In this document: in pieces, positions 1 through 6,877 of the stretch
Layout of the letters: each line of letters starts with the position of its first letter
How positions within the stretch are numbered: the first letter of the stretch is position 1
DNA from: Elusimicrobiota bacterium
GTDB taxonomy: Bacteria > Elusimicrobiota > Elusimicrobia > FEN-1173
Length of the DNA stretch: 7,348 bases
Reading direction: 5' to 3'
Assembly: GCA_016207625.1 (NCBI GenBank)
Contig: JACQPF010000308.1
Span: 1-7,348, forward strand
The notes under the pieces: model-generated
The model's database searches: none
What the model saw: only the letters and a program-made list of their open reading frames with translations
Told to the model about the DNA's origin: nothing
Made by a program: the position numbers and the translations under genes

Positions 1-1957
1 CATAACACGCCCGGGCGTCTTCCGTTCGGCCCGCTCTCTCTGCGAGGACGCCGCGATGCACCCACGTTTCAGCCGCCTCTTTTGCCAGCCCCCGGACGAC
101 ATCGGGAAGGCTTTTATAATATTCCGCTTTCTTCAGGATCCGCTCATACGCACGCGCCGCCCTGGCGTAATGCGCCTCGGCCCCGGACACGTCTCCCAAT
201 TGGTAGCGCACGTATCCCAGATTCAACGGGACGGAGGGCGAATCCCGGTCAAATCGTTCCGCGGACCGCAGATGGTATTCCGCCTTGGGCCAGTCCTTTT
301 CCCGCATGAGGTCCGCCACGCGCCGCATGGCCGCGCGGCTGTATTCGGAAATGAGGTCCGAAGAGAAAAAGTCGGGAGCCTCCGTTTGGCGATAAAGCCC
401 CCGGTAGACATAGAAATGGAGGAGCGGCTCGCTCAAAGCCGTCAGACGGGAGGAGGCTTCCGCTGACGATGGGGTGGAAAGATAGATGGAAAGGCCCCAG
501 GAGACGGCCTCCGGCCCCCCGGACGGGAGGTTGACGTCCCCGCTCGCCCAAAAAGACCTGGGGCTGATCCTTCCACGGAATTCGTTCCAATCCGGCGCGT
601 CCCGCAAAGGCGAGGGGCTCATGGGGACCTCTTGCCGGCGCATCATGTCTTGGTACCACGGGCTGGCCGCAAGACCCTGCGCGATGACCGCCACGTCCGG
701 ACGCTCCTTTGAAACCAGGGTCCGCTCCCAGGCCGCGAAGAGCGGGACGTCCTCGCGCAAGACCCCGACGGAACCCGGCCGGCCCGTGCGGAAGAGGTTC
801 GTGATGTAGTCCCGGCCGTAAAGGTTCCATCGCTTGACGCCCCGCCCTTTGTGGGCCCGGACGTTCATGCCGATCAGGAGCAAAATCCCCGCCATCGCCA
901 GAGCTCTCCATCGGGTGTTCCCTTGAGACAAAAGCGGCGCCCAACCGCAGGTCATGAGGAGAAGGGCCACCAATTGAGGAACCAAATAATGGGCTTCCAC
1001 AATGGCCACGGCATGGGGGTTGGGGGGCATGTTGGCCAAGAAAATGAAGAGGGGGCCGAAAACGACAAAGGCCGCCGCGAGAAAAGTCAAATATCGGGCT
1101 TCTCTTTTTGCCAACGATCGCAGGCCGAACAGCGCCGCCGGCACGCCCAAAAAGGTGAATGCGCCCGCGGTGTTTTTGAAAAAAAGGCTCATCTCCGACA
1201 AGAAATTCGCCCCGGGCGAGTAGTTCTTTGAGAGCAAATCCAAGGTTCCCCCATGAGTCCGCCGCAGAAGAGATCCCAGAAGGTTCCCGAGGTTTTCCGG
1301 GTTGTTCCAATCCACCCAGGGATCCTGCGCCGAACGGAGGGCCAGGAACAGGAACACGCTCAACCCAAAAGAAAAGAAAAGCGCTCCCGCCCTGAATGAG
1401 ACGTCCCTTCTCCGCTTCCACATGAGGTAGAGGAGAGCCGGAGCCAGGAGCACGAAATCCGTCCGAAGGCCCATCCCCAAGCCCATGAAAAAGGAAAGGA
1501 GCAAAAAAGAAGTCCCGGCGCGTTTCCCTTCCTCCAGAAATATCCGCCGAGCCAGCATCAGGACGAGCAACAAGCCGAGCAAGGCGAACGTGTACATCTC
1601 GGAAACGGAAGACAACTCCCAAAAAACAGGGGAGCTGGCCCACAGCCCCGCGCCGCAGATCGCCGCCAAGGGAGCGGCCATTTGCGCCAGCAACAAATAG
1701 AGCGAGACCCCCGCCAGCGCGGAGACCAGCGCGGAGAGCATGTTCATCCGGTAAGACGGATTCCCGAGGGGCAACTGCTCAACGATCCGCCCGCAGAGGA
1801 CGTACAGCGGATACCCCGGCGGATGCGCCACGCCGAGCGTGTGGGCGTTCACCACCATTTCCCCCGTGTCCCGGTAGGGGACAAGCGTTCCGCCCGCCGA
1901 AACGAGGTGGAAACCCCAGAGCGCCAGGAAGAGCAAATAAGGGCTCAATCGCCTCAT
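1..1957 (-). CDS. Second DUF2723-TPR glycosyltransferase-like paralogue (3' end beyond the window)
   Basis: Translating back from the ATG at 1957 gives 652 codons without a stop, running off the left edge. The protein repeats the layout of the preceding gene: first helix (about 5-22), YRDTGEMVVNAHTLG (28-42), VAHPPGYPLYVLCGRI (43-58), YRMNMLSALVSAL (69-81), SEMYTFALL (119-127), PWVDWNNPENLGNLL (213-227) and EAHYLVPQL (321-329), with ten or so helices in the first ~365 residues. A soluble region follows (KERPDVAVIAQGL at 417-429, where family members read 'RPDV.vi'), then TPR-like helix pairs at about 541-571, 574-606 and 627-652. It differs from its neighbour at several motifs: DTGE for DSGE, and GMGLRTDFVL where the neighbour has LANHHTIL. 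The start overlaps the previous stop (ATGA), but no Shine-Dalgarno sequence is visible, so translation probably depends on coupling. The next Met (35) lies inside the conserved motif and is too late. Substrate and sugar unknown. Confidence 0.87.
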   Translation of the reverse strand, partial: MRRLSPYLLFLALWGFHLVSAGGTLVPYRDTGEMVVNAHTLGVAHPPGYPLYVLCGRIVEQLPLGNPSYRMNMLSALVSALAGVSLYLLLAQMAAPLAAICGAGLWASSPVFWELSSVSEMYTFALLGLLLVLMLARRIFLEEGKRAGTSFLLLSFFMGLGMGLRTDFVLLAPALLYLMWKRRRDVSFRAGALFFSFGLSVFLFLALRSAQDPWVDWNNPENLGNLLGSLLRRTHGGTLDLLSKNYSPGANFLSEMSLFFKNTAGAFTFLGVPAALFGLRSLAKREARYLTFLAAAFVVFGPLFIFLANMPPNPHAVAIVEAHYLVPQLVALLLMTCGWAPLLSQGNTRWRALAMAGILLLIGMNVRAHKGRGVKRWNLYGRDYITNLFRTGRPGSVGVLREDVPLFAAWERTLVSKERPDVAVIAQGLAASPWYQDMMRRQEVPMSPSPLRDAPDWNEFRGRISPRSFWASGDVNLPSGGPEAVSWGLSIYLSTPSSAEASSRLTALSEPLLHFYVYRGLYRQTEAPDFFSSDLISEYSRAAMRRVADLMREKDWPKAEYHLRSAERFDRDSPSVPLNLGYVRYQLGDVSGAEAHYARAARAYERILKKAEYYKSLPDVVRGLAKEAAETWVHRGVLAERAGRTEDARACY

Positions 1958-4011
1958 GGCCGTTCGCGACCGTTCGCGACGTTCAATCTGTTTTGAGCGA
2001 TGGGGAGATGCCGGAGCGCTTCCGCATGGCCTGGGGCCAATCGCAGGACCTCTTTCAGCAAAGGCACGACGCGCTCCCATTCGCCCCGCCGCCAATAGGC
2101 GACGGCGAGATTGTAAAGCGCGTTAACGTTTTCCCCGTCGATCTTCAACGCCCGCTCATACCAGGAAACGGATTCGCCCGGTTCTCCGCGCCTTTCCCAC
2201 AAAACGCCCATATTCACCAGGACGCCTGCGTCTCTGGGATCCAAGGATAAGCACCTGAGATAGAGTTTCTCCGCGCGGGCCCAATCTTCCCGCTGCAGGC
2301 TTTGAAAAGCGAACTCCTGGTAAAGAAGCGAGAGGTTCGCTCGCAACCATGGCACCGTGCTCCCCATCCTTTGCGCCCTCGACAAATACGCCATGGCGGC
2401 GTCACGCTCTCCCGCCCGCCAAAGGGCTTTCGCCCGCATGTACGGGAAATATGGCGCCAGAGCGATGGTTCGATAATCCCGGCCGGCCGGCGGATAAACG
2501 GATCGAAAAACATACATCTCCCACAAATCAGACGCCCCGACGCCGGCTTCCCCCGCTTGATAAAGGAATCCGTCCAATTTCAGCGGCACGTTCGGGTGGA
2601 TTTTCTCATTCATGGTGGAATAGAACACCGGACCTCGGCCCAGCCATGACGTTTCCACGCTCCACCGTCTCATGTCCTTTTCCGGTTTCGGCATCCGGCG
2701 GAAGTCCGGACCGTAGGCGCTCGCGAAGATCAGCCCCCCGCGGTCAAAAAGGAACAGGTCCTCGCGTTGTTTCCGGGCGAACCTCTGAAAGGCCATGGAA
2801 AAGAACGTGTCGTCCCCCCCATCCATGAAAAAAGCCGTTTGCGGCGGAAGAGAGCGGAAGATGTCGGTGCTGTAATCCAAGGTCATGAAGTCGTGCCGAT
2901 GGCTCATGGCTTTTCCGGAACGCGCGAACAGGAAGAGCGGCAACAACAACAGGAGGAACCCCATGCGTCCGAAGCGTTTTTGCAGAGCGTCCCAGGACCA
3001 GCCCGCGAAGAAGACCGCAAAGGTCACGGGGAGGATGTAGAAACGCTCCAAGACTCCGTCGGATTGCCCATCGAAGGGGAGGTTCCCGAGCCAAGCAAAA
3101 AAAGGTCCCGTGAAGAACCCGCTGGCGAGAAGGGCCAGGCAGGCCGTCCGGTTTCGGCGCCAGCAGAGGACCGCCCCGGCGAGGACCAAGACCACGCCCG
3201 CCGGCGAGACCTCCTGGAGGAACCTTGAAAAGAAACGCTTCTCTTGCCCCATGCAAACGGAAACGCTGCGGACGGGTTTTTCTCCCAAGGCCAGAGAGAA
3301 GCTCCCATAATCCTTTCGAAGGAGGGTCCGGAGAAGGCCGGAGGTGGTTTCCGGATTCCCCCAGTCCAACGGCGGGTTTTGTTTCGAGCGCAGGGGAAGG
3401 AACGCATAGAGAGAAAAACCCAAAAGGAAGGAGATCAAAAGAAGCCCGATCGTTTTCTTCTGGAAGAAGGATCGGGCGGTCCCGATCCCCATCAGGAGGC
3501 CGCCCGGAACGACCATGAGGATGGTGTGATGGTTGGCCAGCGCCAAACCCAACGTCAACGACGAAAGCCCCAGCCCTTTCGCGCCGCCGATCAGAAGGCT
3601 TCCGAAAAGGCACAAGGCGAGAAACGTGTTCAGCGCGAACACCTCCGTGATGAGCCCGTTGTGAAAAAACGCCGGCGTTCCGGCCAGGAGAAACGCCGCG
3701 AAGAGAGCGCCGCCCCGGCCGACCCCCATTCTCCTCGAAACCAAAAACATCATGAGGGCGCTCATCACGCTGAAAAAAGCCGACAGCAGGTTCAACCGAT
3801 ACCCGCCGTCGGCCCATGGGACCAAGCCGTGGAAGAGCTTCCCCGTCAATGAAAAGAGAGGGTAACTCGGCGCATGAGGCAACGAGAGAGTCACGGCGGC
3901 CGTGATGAATTCACCCGAATCCCCCACCGTGACGGACGGCGCGAGATGGAAGAGATAAAACCCCCAGACCGCCAGAGCGGACAACGACACCGCGACCCTT
4001 TCCTTGATCAT
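1954..4011 (-). CDS. DUF2723 (TMEM260-like, GT-C) glycosyltransferase with C-terminal TPRs, 685 aa
   Basis: The N-terminal ~365 residues hold about ten hydrophobic helices with family signatures of DUF2723: GDSGEFITAAVTLSLPHAP (30-48, acidic D31 and E34), SYPLFSLTGKLF (49-60), YRLNLLSA (71-78), EVFALN (123-128), LANHHTIL (158-165), PPLDWGNPETTSGLL (213-227) and LERFYILP (321-328). DUF2723 includes human TMEM260, a protein O-mannosyltransferase; such enzymes use a lipid-linked sugar and act across the membrane, here most likely facing the periplasm. A soluble part follows with MDGGDDTFFSMAFQR (396-410), like the family's 'GDNDTF..WYLQ' block, and then TPR-like helices, the two clearest at about 596-627 and 629-661. 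The ATG at 4011 is chosen over upstream in-frame starts (to 4086) because it makes an ATGA overlap, has AAGGA seven bases upstream and begins just before the first helix. Sugar and acceptor are not readable from sequence. Confidence 0.9.
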   Translation of the reverse strand: MIKERVAVSLSALAVWGFYLFHLAPSVTVGDSGEFITAAVTLSLPHAPSYPLFSLTGKLFHGLVPWADGGYRLNLLSAFFSVMSALMMFLVSRRMGVGRGGALFAAFLLAGTPAFFHNGLITEVFALNTFLALCLFGSLLIGGAKGLGLSSLTLGLALANHHTILMVVPGGLLMGIGTARSFFQKKTIGLLLISFLLGFSLYAFLPLRSKQNPPLDWGNPETTSGLLRTLLRKDYGSFSLALGEKPVRSVSVCMGQEKRFFSRFLQEVSPAGVVLVLAGAVLCWRRNRTACLALLASGFFTGPFFAWLGNLPFDGQSDGVLERFYILPVTFAVFFAGWSWDALQKRFGRMGFLLLLLPLFLFARSGKAMSHRHDFMTLDYSTDIFRSLPPQTAFFMDGGDDTFFSMAFQRFARKQREDLFLFDRGGLIFASAYGPDFRRMPKPEKDMRRWSVETSWLGRGPVFYSTMNEKIHPNVPLKLDGFLYQAGEAGVGASDLWEMYVFRSVYPPAGRDYRTIALAPYFPYMRAKALWRAGERDAAMAYLSRAQRMGSTVPWLRANLSLLYQEFAFQSLQREDWARAEKLYLRCLSLDPRDAGVLVNMGVLWERRGEPGESVSWYERALKIDGENVNALYNLAVAYWRRGEWERVVPLLKEVLRLAPGHAEALRHLPIAQNRLNVANGRERP
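1961..1980 (-). repeat. Perfect 10-bp tandem duplication at the junction of the two DUF2723 genes
   Basis: CGTTCGCGAC (plus strand) occurs twice head-to-tail. It encodes the last residues of the upstream protein (NVANGRERP) and fills the space just before the start codon of the next gene, where a Shine-Dalgarno sequence would be expected. The unit is not a multiple of three, so a change in copy number would shift the frame at the end of the upstream gene and move its stop away from the next start. Confidence 0.85.
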
Positions 4012-6110
4012 TCGTATTTCCTTTGCCGAAACCATTCCAGGAACAGGAGCCCCGTCAGCAAGATCAAAACCCAAGCGGAGTTCCACGGAGATTCCCTTTT
4101 CTCATATGTCCACGTCACCGGTTCAAGCCTGTGATCCAGCCACGAGGAAGAGAAATCCCGGCACGGGATGAAATCCCCGCCGCTGACTTGAGCCATATTT
4201 CGCAACAACGGGAAATTCGTGCTGGTGTCCCGGTTCTCATCCCAGAGGGCGCCCAGTTCGACGACCCCTTTGTCCTCGCCCAATTTTTTCTGATGATGGT
4301 ACGCCTGCACCGTCACCCGGTAAGCTCCCGGCTCAAGCGCCGTCAGCACGTCTCCGTATTCTCCCCGGTTCACCGGCTTCAAGGTCTTCCTCCAGGCGAG
4401 ACCTTTTGGGCCATTCACTTGGGCCTGGACTTCGGCCGCGTCGAGCGGTTTATGGTTCTCGTCGTTCACGAAAGCACGGATGGAAAGCTCCTCCCCCTCT
4501 TCCGTCGATTCCGCGGCCAATTCCATCCGCACGAGGCGGAAATCCTCGGAGGAACTGAGCCAGCGCACCGCGTTGCTCCAAAAGCGCTGATACATCCAGG
4601 CGCCCTGGCCTAGGCCCGCTTCTCCCAAGGCCCATCGCCATGAGGAGAGCGAGAGGAACATCATCACCCGCCCGCGGCCCCTCTGCCAAGCGGCCATCAC
4701 GGGTTGTTGCCCCGCCATGGCCAGCGTCAACGCGCCTTTCTTGGCGCGAGGGAGGAACTGCCCGTCGTCCACCAAAAACGGCAACGTCCGCCAGGAAGAA
4801 ACGGTTTCCTCCCGCCGGTCCGTCAAAGCCATCACCGGATGTTCCGGCTCAAGGACATCCATGCGATAGCGCCTGGGTCCGGCCACGAGCGGTTCCTCCA
4901 GGGAAAGGGGGAGGAGGTCGTCCAGCGGCGTTTGCCGGTACGGACCCGCGGGCCCCAGGACGCGGCTGTTGCCCACCAGGAGAAGCCCGCCGCCTTTTTC
5001 CACATATTCCCGGATCAAAGCCAGGCCGCCGGCGCCGATGCCGAACTGGGAAAAAGAGAACTGCTCGAAAATCAGCAAATCGAACGTTTTCAATTGCTCA
5101 AAGAGAGCCTCCTGCGACGGAAAAGGGATCAGCGCCAGTTGATAATCCGGGATGTTCACCGCGTCTTCCGGATCGCGGAGAATGACGAAGGACACGAGCT
5201 CCACCGAGGGGTTGGTCTTCAACTGATGCCGAAGAAGAGAGTACTGGGGGCTCGGTTGGCCGCTGATATACAGAACGCGGATCCTGTCCCGGGCGACCTG
5301 GACCGTGAAATCCTGCCGGTTATTGCGCCGGTTGGTTTCGGCGTCATAGACGGGCAATTGAACGTGGTAGGCCTGCAGGCCGGTGGATTGGGGCCGAAAC
5401 GTCATCGTGGCCTCCACAATGTTCGAAGCCTCGGGGAGGGAGATCCTCTGGGAGGCCACCGTCTGAGATCCTTGGACGATCCGGGCGGTGACGAACCCCG
5501 GGTTGAGCCGGCGCGCTGACACTTGAATCGAGACGTCCACATCGGTGTTCTTGAACGCCAAGCGGGGGGCCCGGACGGAATCCAGGATGAGATCGGGGGC
5601 CGATTCCTCTTTCCCCACGCCGACGGCGTACACCGGCACTCCCAGGCTCGCCGCGACGGCGGCGGGATCTCTTCGGCCGCCGTTCCGGCCGTCGGAAAAG
5701 AACACCACCGCGCGGGCCTCGGGAGAGAGCTTCAGCACGTCCTCCAGCCGGGACACGTCCGAGAGAGCGCCTTTGGGAGCGGCTTGGCTCAGGTCCTCCC
5801 AGCTCGCCGGTCTCGCCTTTTGATCCAGCAGGTGGTACGCGGGCGAGAGGTTTTTCTCCAGGCGCTCTCTTTCCCGAGACAACGCTGCCCGAGCGAAATC
5901 CCAGCGCCTGACGTTCTCGTCCGGGCCGGCGTCCGACGCGGCCATGCTCTCGGACGAATCCACGACGATGGCCACGGGGACCGAACTCATCCTCACGCGC
6001 CGCTCGAACGACGGCTGCAGGAAGATGAGCGCCAACAACACCGCCGCCCCCAAACGAAAAAGGAAACGGGAAGCCAAGGTTCTTATTTGCACGAGAAAAC
6101 CGTTCATCAT
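4008..6110 (-). CDS. Membrane-anchored VWA / GATase1-like / beta-sandwich protein, 700 aa
   Basis: Domains in order: one N-terminal membrane helix (about 17-34) flanked by arginines; a von Willebrand factor A domain (about 43-165) with the MIDAS metal motif D51-S-S-E-S55 and a second acidic site at FFSDG (D140); a beta-sandwich linker (about 175-272); a GATase1-like Rossmann domain (about 277-520) with RVLYISGQPSPQY, YVEKGGGLLLVGNSR and a WRWALGEAGLG...RFWSNAVRWL ending; a second beta-sandwich (about 525-620); and a C-terminal helix (about 676-692) with tail EWFRQRKYE. Charge distribution places the large middle part in the periplasm. The only cysteine is C650, outside the GATase-like domain, so the usual nucleophile is missing and amidotransferase activity is unlikely. 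The start overlaps the DUF4159 stop (ATGA); a second ATG at 6107 also overlaps that stop by one base, and no clear Shine-Dalgarno sequence decides between them. It is probably a structural or assembly partner of the BatA-like protein. Confidence 0.87.
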   Translation of the reverse strand: MMNGFLVQIRTLASRFLFRLGAAVLLALIFLQPSFERRVRMSSVPVAIVVDSSESMAASDAGPDENVRRWDFARAALSRERERLEKNLSPAYHLLDQKARPASWEDLSQAAPKGALSDVSRLEDVLKLSPEARAVVFFSDGRNGGRRDPAAVAASLGVPVYAVGVGKEESAPDLILDSVRAPRLAFKNTDVDVSIQVSARRLNPGFVTARIVQGSQTVASQRISLPEASNIVEATMTFRPQSTGLQAYHVQLPVYDAETNRRNNRQDFTVQVARDRIRVLYISGQPSPQYSLLRHQLKTNPSVELVSFVILRDPEDAVNIPDYQLALIPFPSQEALFEQLKTFDLLIFEQFSFSQFGIGAGGLALIREYVEKGGGLLLVGNSRVLGPAGPYRQTPLDDLLPLSLEEPLVAGPRRYRMDVLEPEHPVMALTDRREETVSSWRTLPFLVDDGQFLPRAKKGALTLAMAGQQPVMAAWQRGRGRVMMFLSLSSWRWALGEAGLGQGAWMYQRFWSNAVRWLSSSEDFRLVRMELAAESTEEGEELSIRAFVNDENHKPLDAAEVQAQVNGPKGLAWRKTLKPVNRGEYGDVLTALEPGAYRVTVQAYHHQKKLGEDKGVVELGALWDENRDTSTNFPLLRNMAQVSGGDFIPCRDFSSSWLDHRLEPVTWTYEKRESPWNSAWVLILLTGLLFLEWFRQRKYE
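4019..4023 (-). promoter_or_regulatory. Ribosome binding site (AAGGA) for the first DUF2723 gene
   Basis: The minus strand reads CAAAGGAAATACGAATG, with AAGGA seven bases before the ATG at 4011, an ideal spacing. It lies within the last codons of the VWA gene. It settles the start at 4011 over the in-frame ATG at 4086, and means this glycosyltransferase gene can recruit ribosomes on its own as well as by coupling. Confidence 0.7.
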
Positions 6111-6877
6111 TGCCGCAATTTCTGCTCGATGAAGGGCTGGTGGATGGCGTCCGTTTTATACGTCCCGGTCAGGCTGAACATCAGGATGTTGATCATGCCT
6201 TTCACGGACTCTTGTCTCTGAACCTCGCCTCCCGGTTCACAGGTGAAGAGAGGGTTCCCCAAAGGATCCCTCACCCAGGCGCCTTGCAAATCGTTGGCGC
6301 AATAGACCGCCGTCAAGCGGTCTTGCACCCAGAGCCCTTTGAGGTCCGGCTCCGCGATCCGCCGGCCCGACACGCCGCGGAGGAGAAAGAACGCGCGGAA
6401 CACCGCATGGTCCGGCGGAACGGACCGCCAGGCCGCGTCCGGGAAGAGGCCGCTCAGGGCGGCGAGGACCGTCCGCGCGAAGGGCCCCCCCTTCTCCGCC
6501 TCGCTGTTGTCGATCAAGAGGAACCCGCCCCCGGAGAGATAGTGACGAAGGTTGCGTTTCCCCTCCTCAGAAAGAACCACCCGGCCCCGCCCCATGAGCA
6601 CGAGGAACGGCGATTCGAAAAGGCCGGGATCTTCGGCTGTCAAAACTCTCCTCTCGGGAAGGGGAGAGACGCTCGTGGTTTGCGCGAGGGTGGCGGCGAT
6701 CTGATTCCAGACGGTCGGGTAAGGGTCCCAGTCTCCGGAATGGCGCAGCTGCGCGTAAACGAATTCGTTTCCCGATGCAGGATCGGAGGGTTGCGACGCC
6801 CCCGCCTGGGGCCGAATCCCGAACCCGAAAACGGCCCAAAGCAGCGCAAAAACATTCGATAAACGCAGCAGTCTCAT
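6107..6877 (-). CDS. DUF4159 domain protein, exported, 256 aa
   Basis: The first ~27 residues are a hydrophobic N-terminal segment after MRLLRLSN, with an AGA-SQ site that could be cut by signal peptidase, so the protein is probably periplasmic. The rest matches DUF4159: FVYAQLRHSGDWDPYP (39-54), a 'SPFLVLMGRG' strand (89-98), YLSGGGFLLIDN (113-124), a 'LFPDAAW...HAVF' block (144-160), YCANDLQGAW (192-201) and a C-terminal GMINILMFSLTGTYKTDAIH (227-246). The GGGFLL-D layout resembles a Rossmann/GATase-like fold. Two cysteines (C193, C213) could form a disulfide. The frame stays open upstream to 7024, but the ATG at 6877 is chosen because it overlaps the previous stop as ATGA, has a Shine-Dalgarno sequence and gives a clean signal peptide. 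DUF4159 genes often sit in MoxR-DUF58-BatA-VWA clusters, as here. Their biochemical function is not established. Confidence 0.88.
   Translation of the reverse strand: MRLLRLSNVFALLWAVFGFGIRPQAGASQPSDPASGNEFVYAQLRHSGDWDPYPTVWNQIAATLAQTTSVSPLPERRVLTAEDPGLFESPFLVLMGRGRVVLSEEGKRNLRHYLSGGGFLLIDNSEAEKGGPFARTVLAALSGLFPDAAWRSVPPDHAVFRAFFLLRGVSGRRIAEPDLKGLWVQDRLTAVYCANDLQGAWVRDPLGNPLFTCEPGGEVQRQESVKGMINILMFSLTGTYKTDAIHQPFIEQKLRQ

Noticed and set aside
249..1643. A 464-codon open frame on the minus strand
   Set aside because: It overlaps the DUF2723 paralogue in another frame. Its translation is rich in Gly, Pro, Arg and His without a fold or motif, while the gene frame shows ordered helices and family signatures throughout.
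2814..2820. Run of seven C (seven G in the coding strand), also one at 6485-6491, as phase-variation tracts
   Set aside because: Both are short, lie inside conserved motifs in intact frames, and runs of seven are expected in GC-rich DNA.
2744..3817. A 357-codon open frame on the minus strand
   Set aside because: It is a shadow of the first DUF2723 gene in a GC-rich region; low-complexity Arg/Gly/Pro composition and no recognisable domain.
4012..4086. Longer N-terminus for the first DUF2723 gene (start at 4086)
   Set aside because: It would overlap the VWA gene by about 80 bases and put a polar stretch before the first helix; the start at 4011 has a good AAGGA and an ATGA overlap.
3244..6862. 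Several plus-strand open frames (for example 3244-3852, 4704-5519, 5523-6221, 6110-6862)
   Set aside because: All lie antisense to well-supported genes, have Arg/Pro/Gly/Gln-rich translations, and show no motifs or convincing ribosome binding sites.
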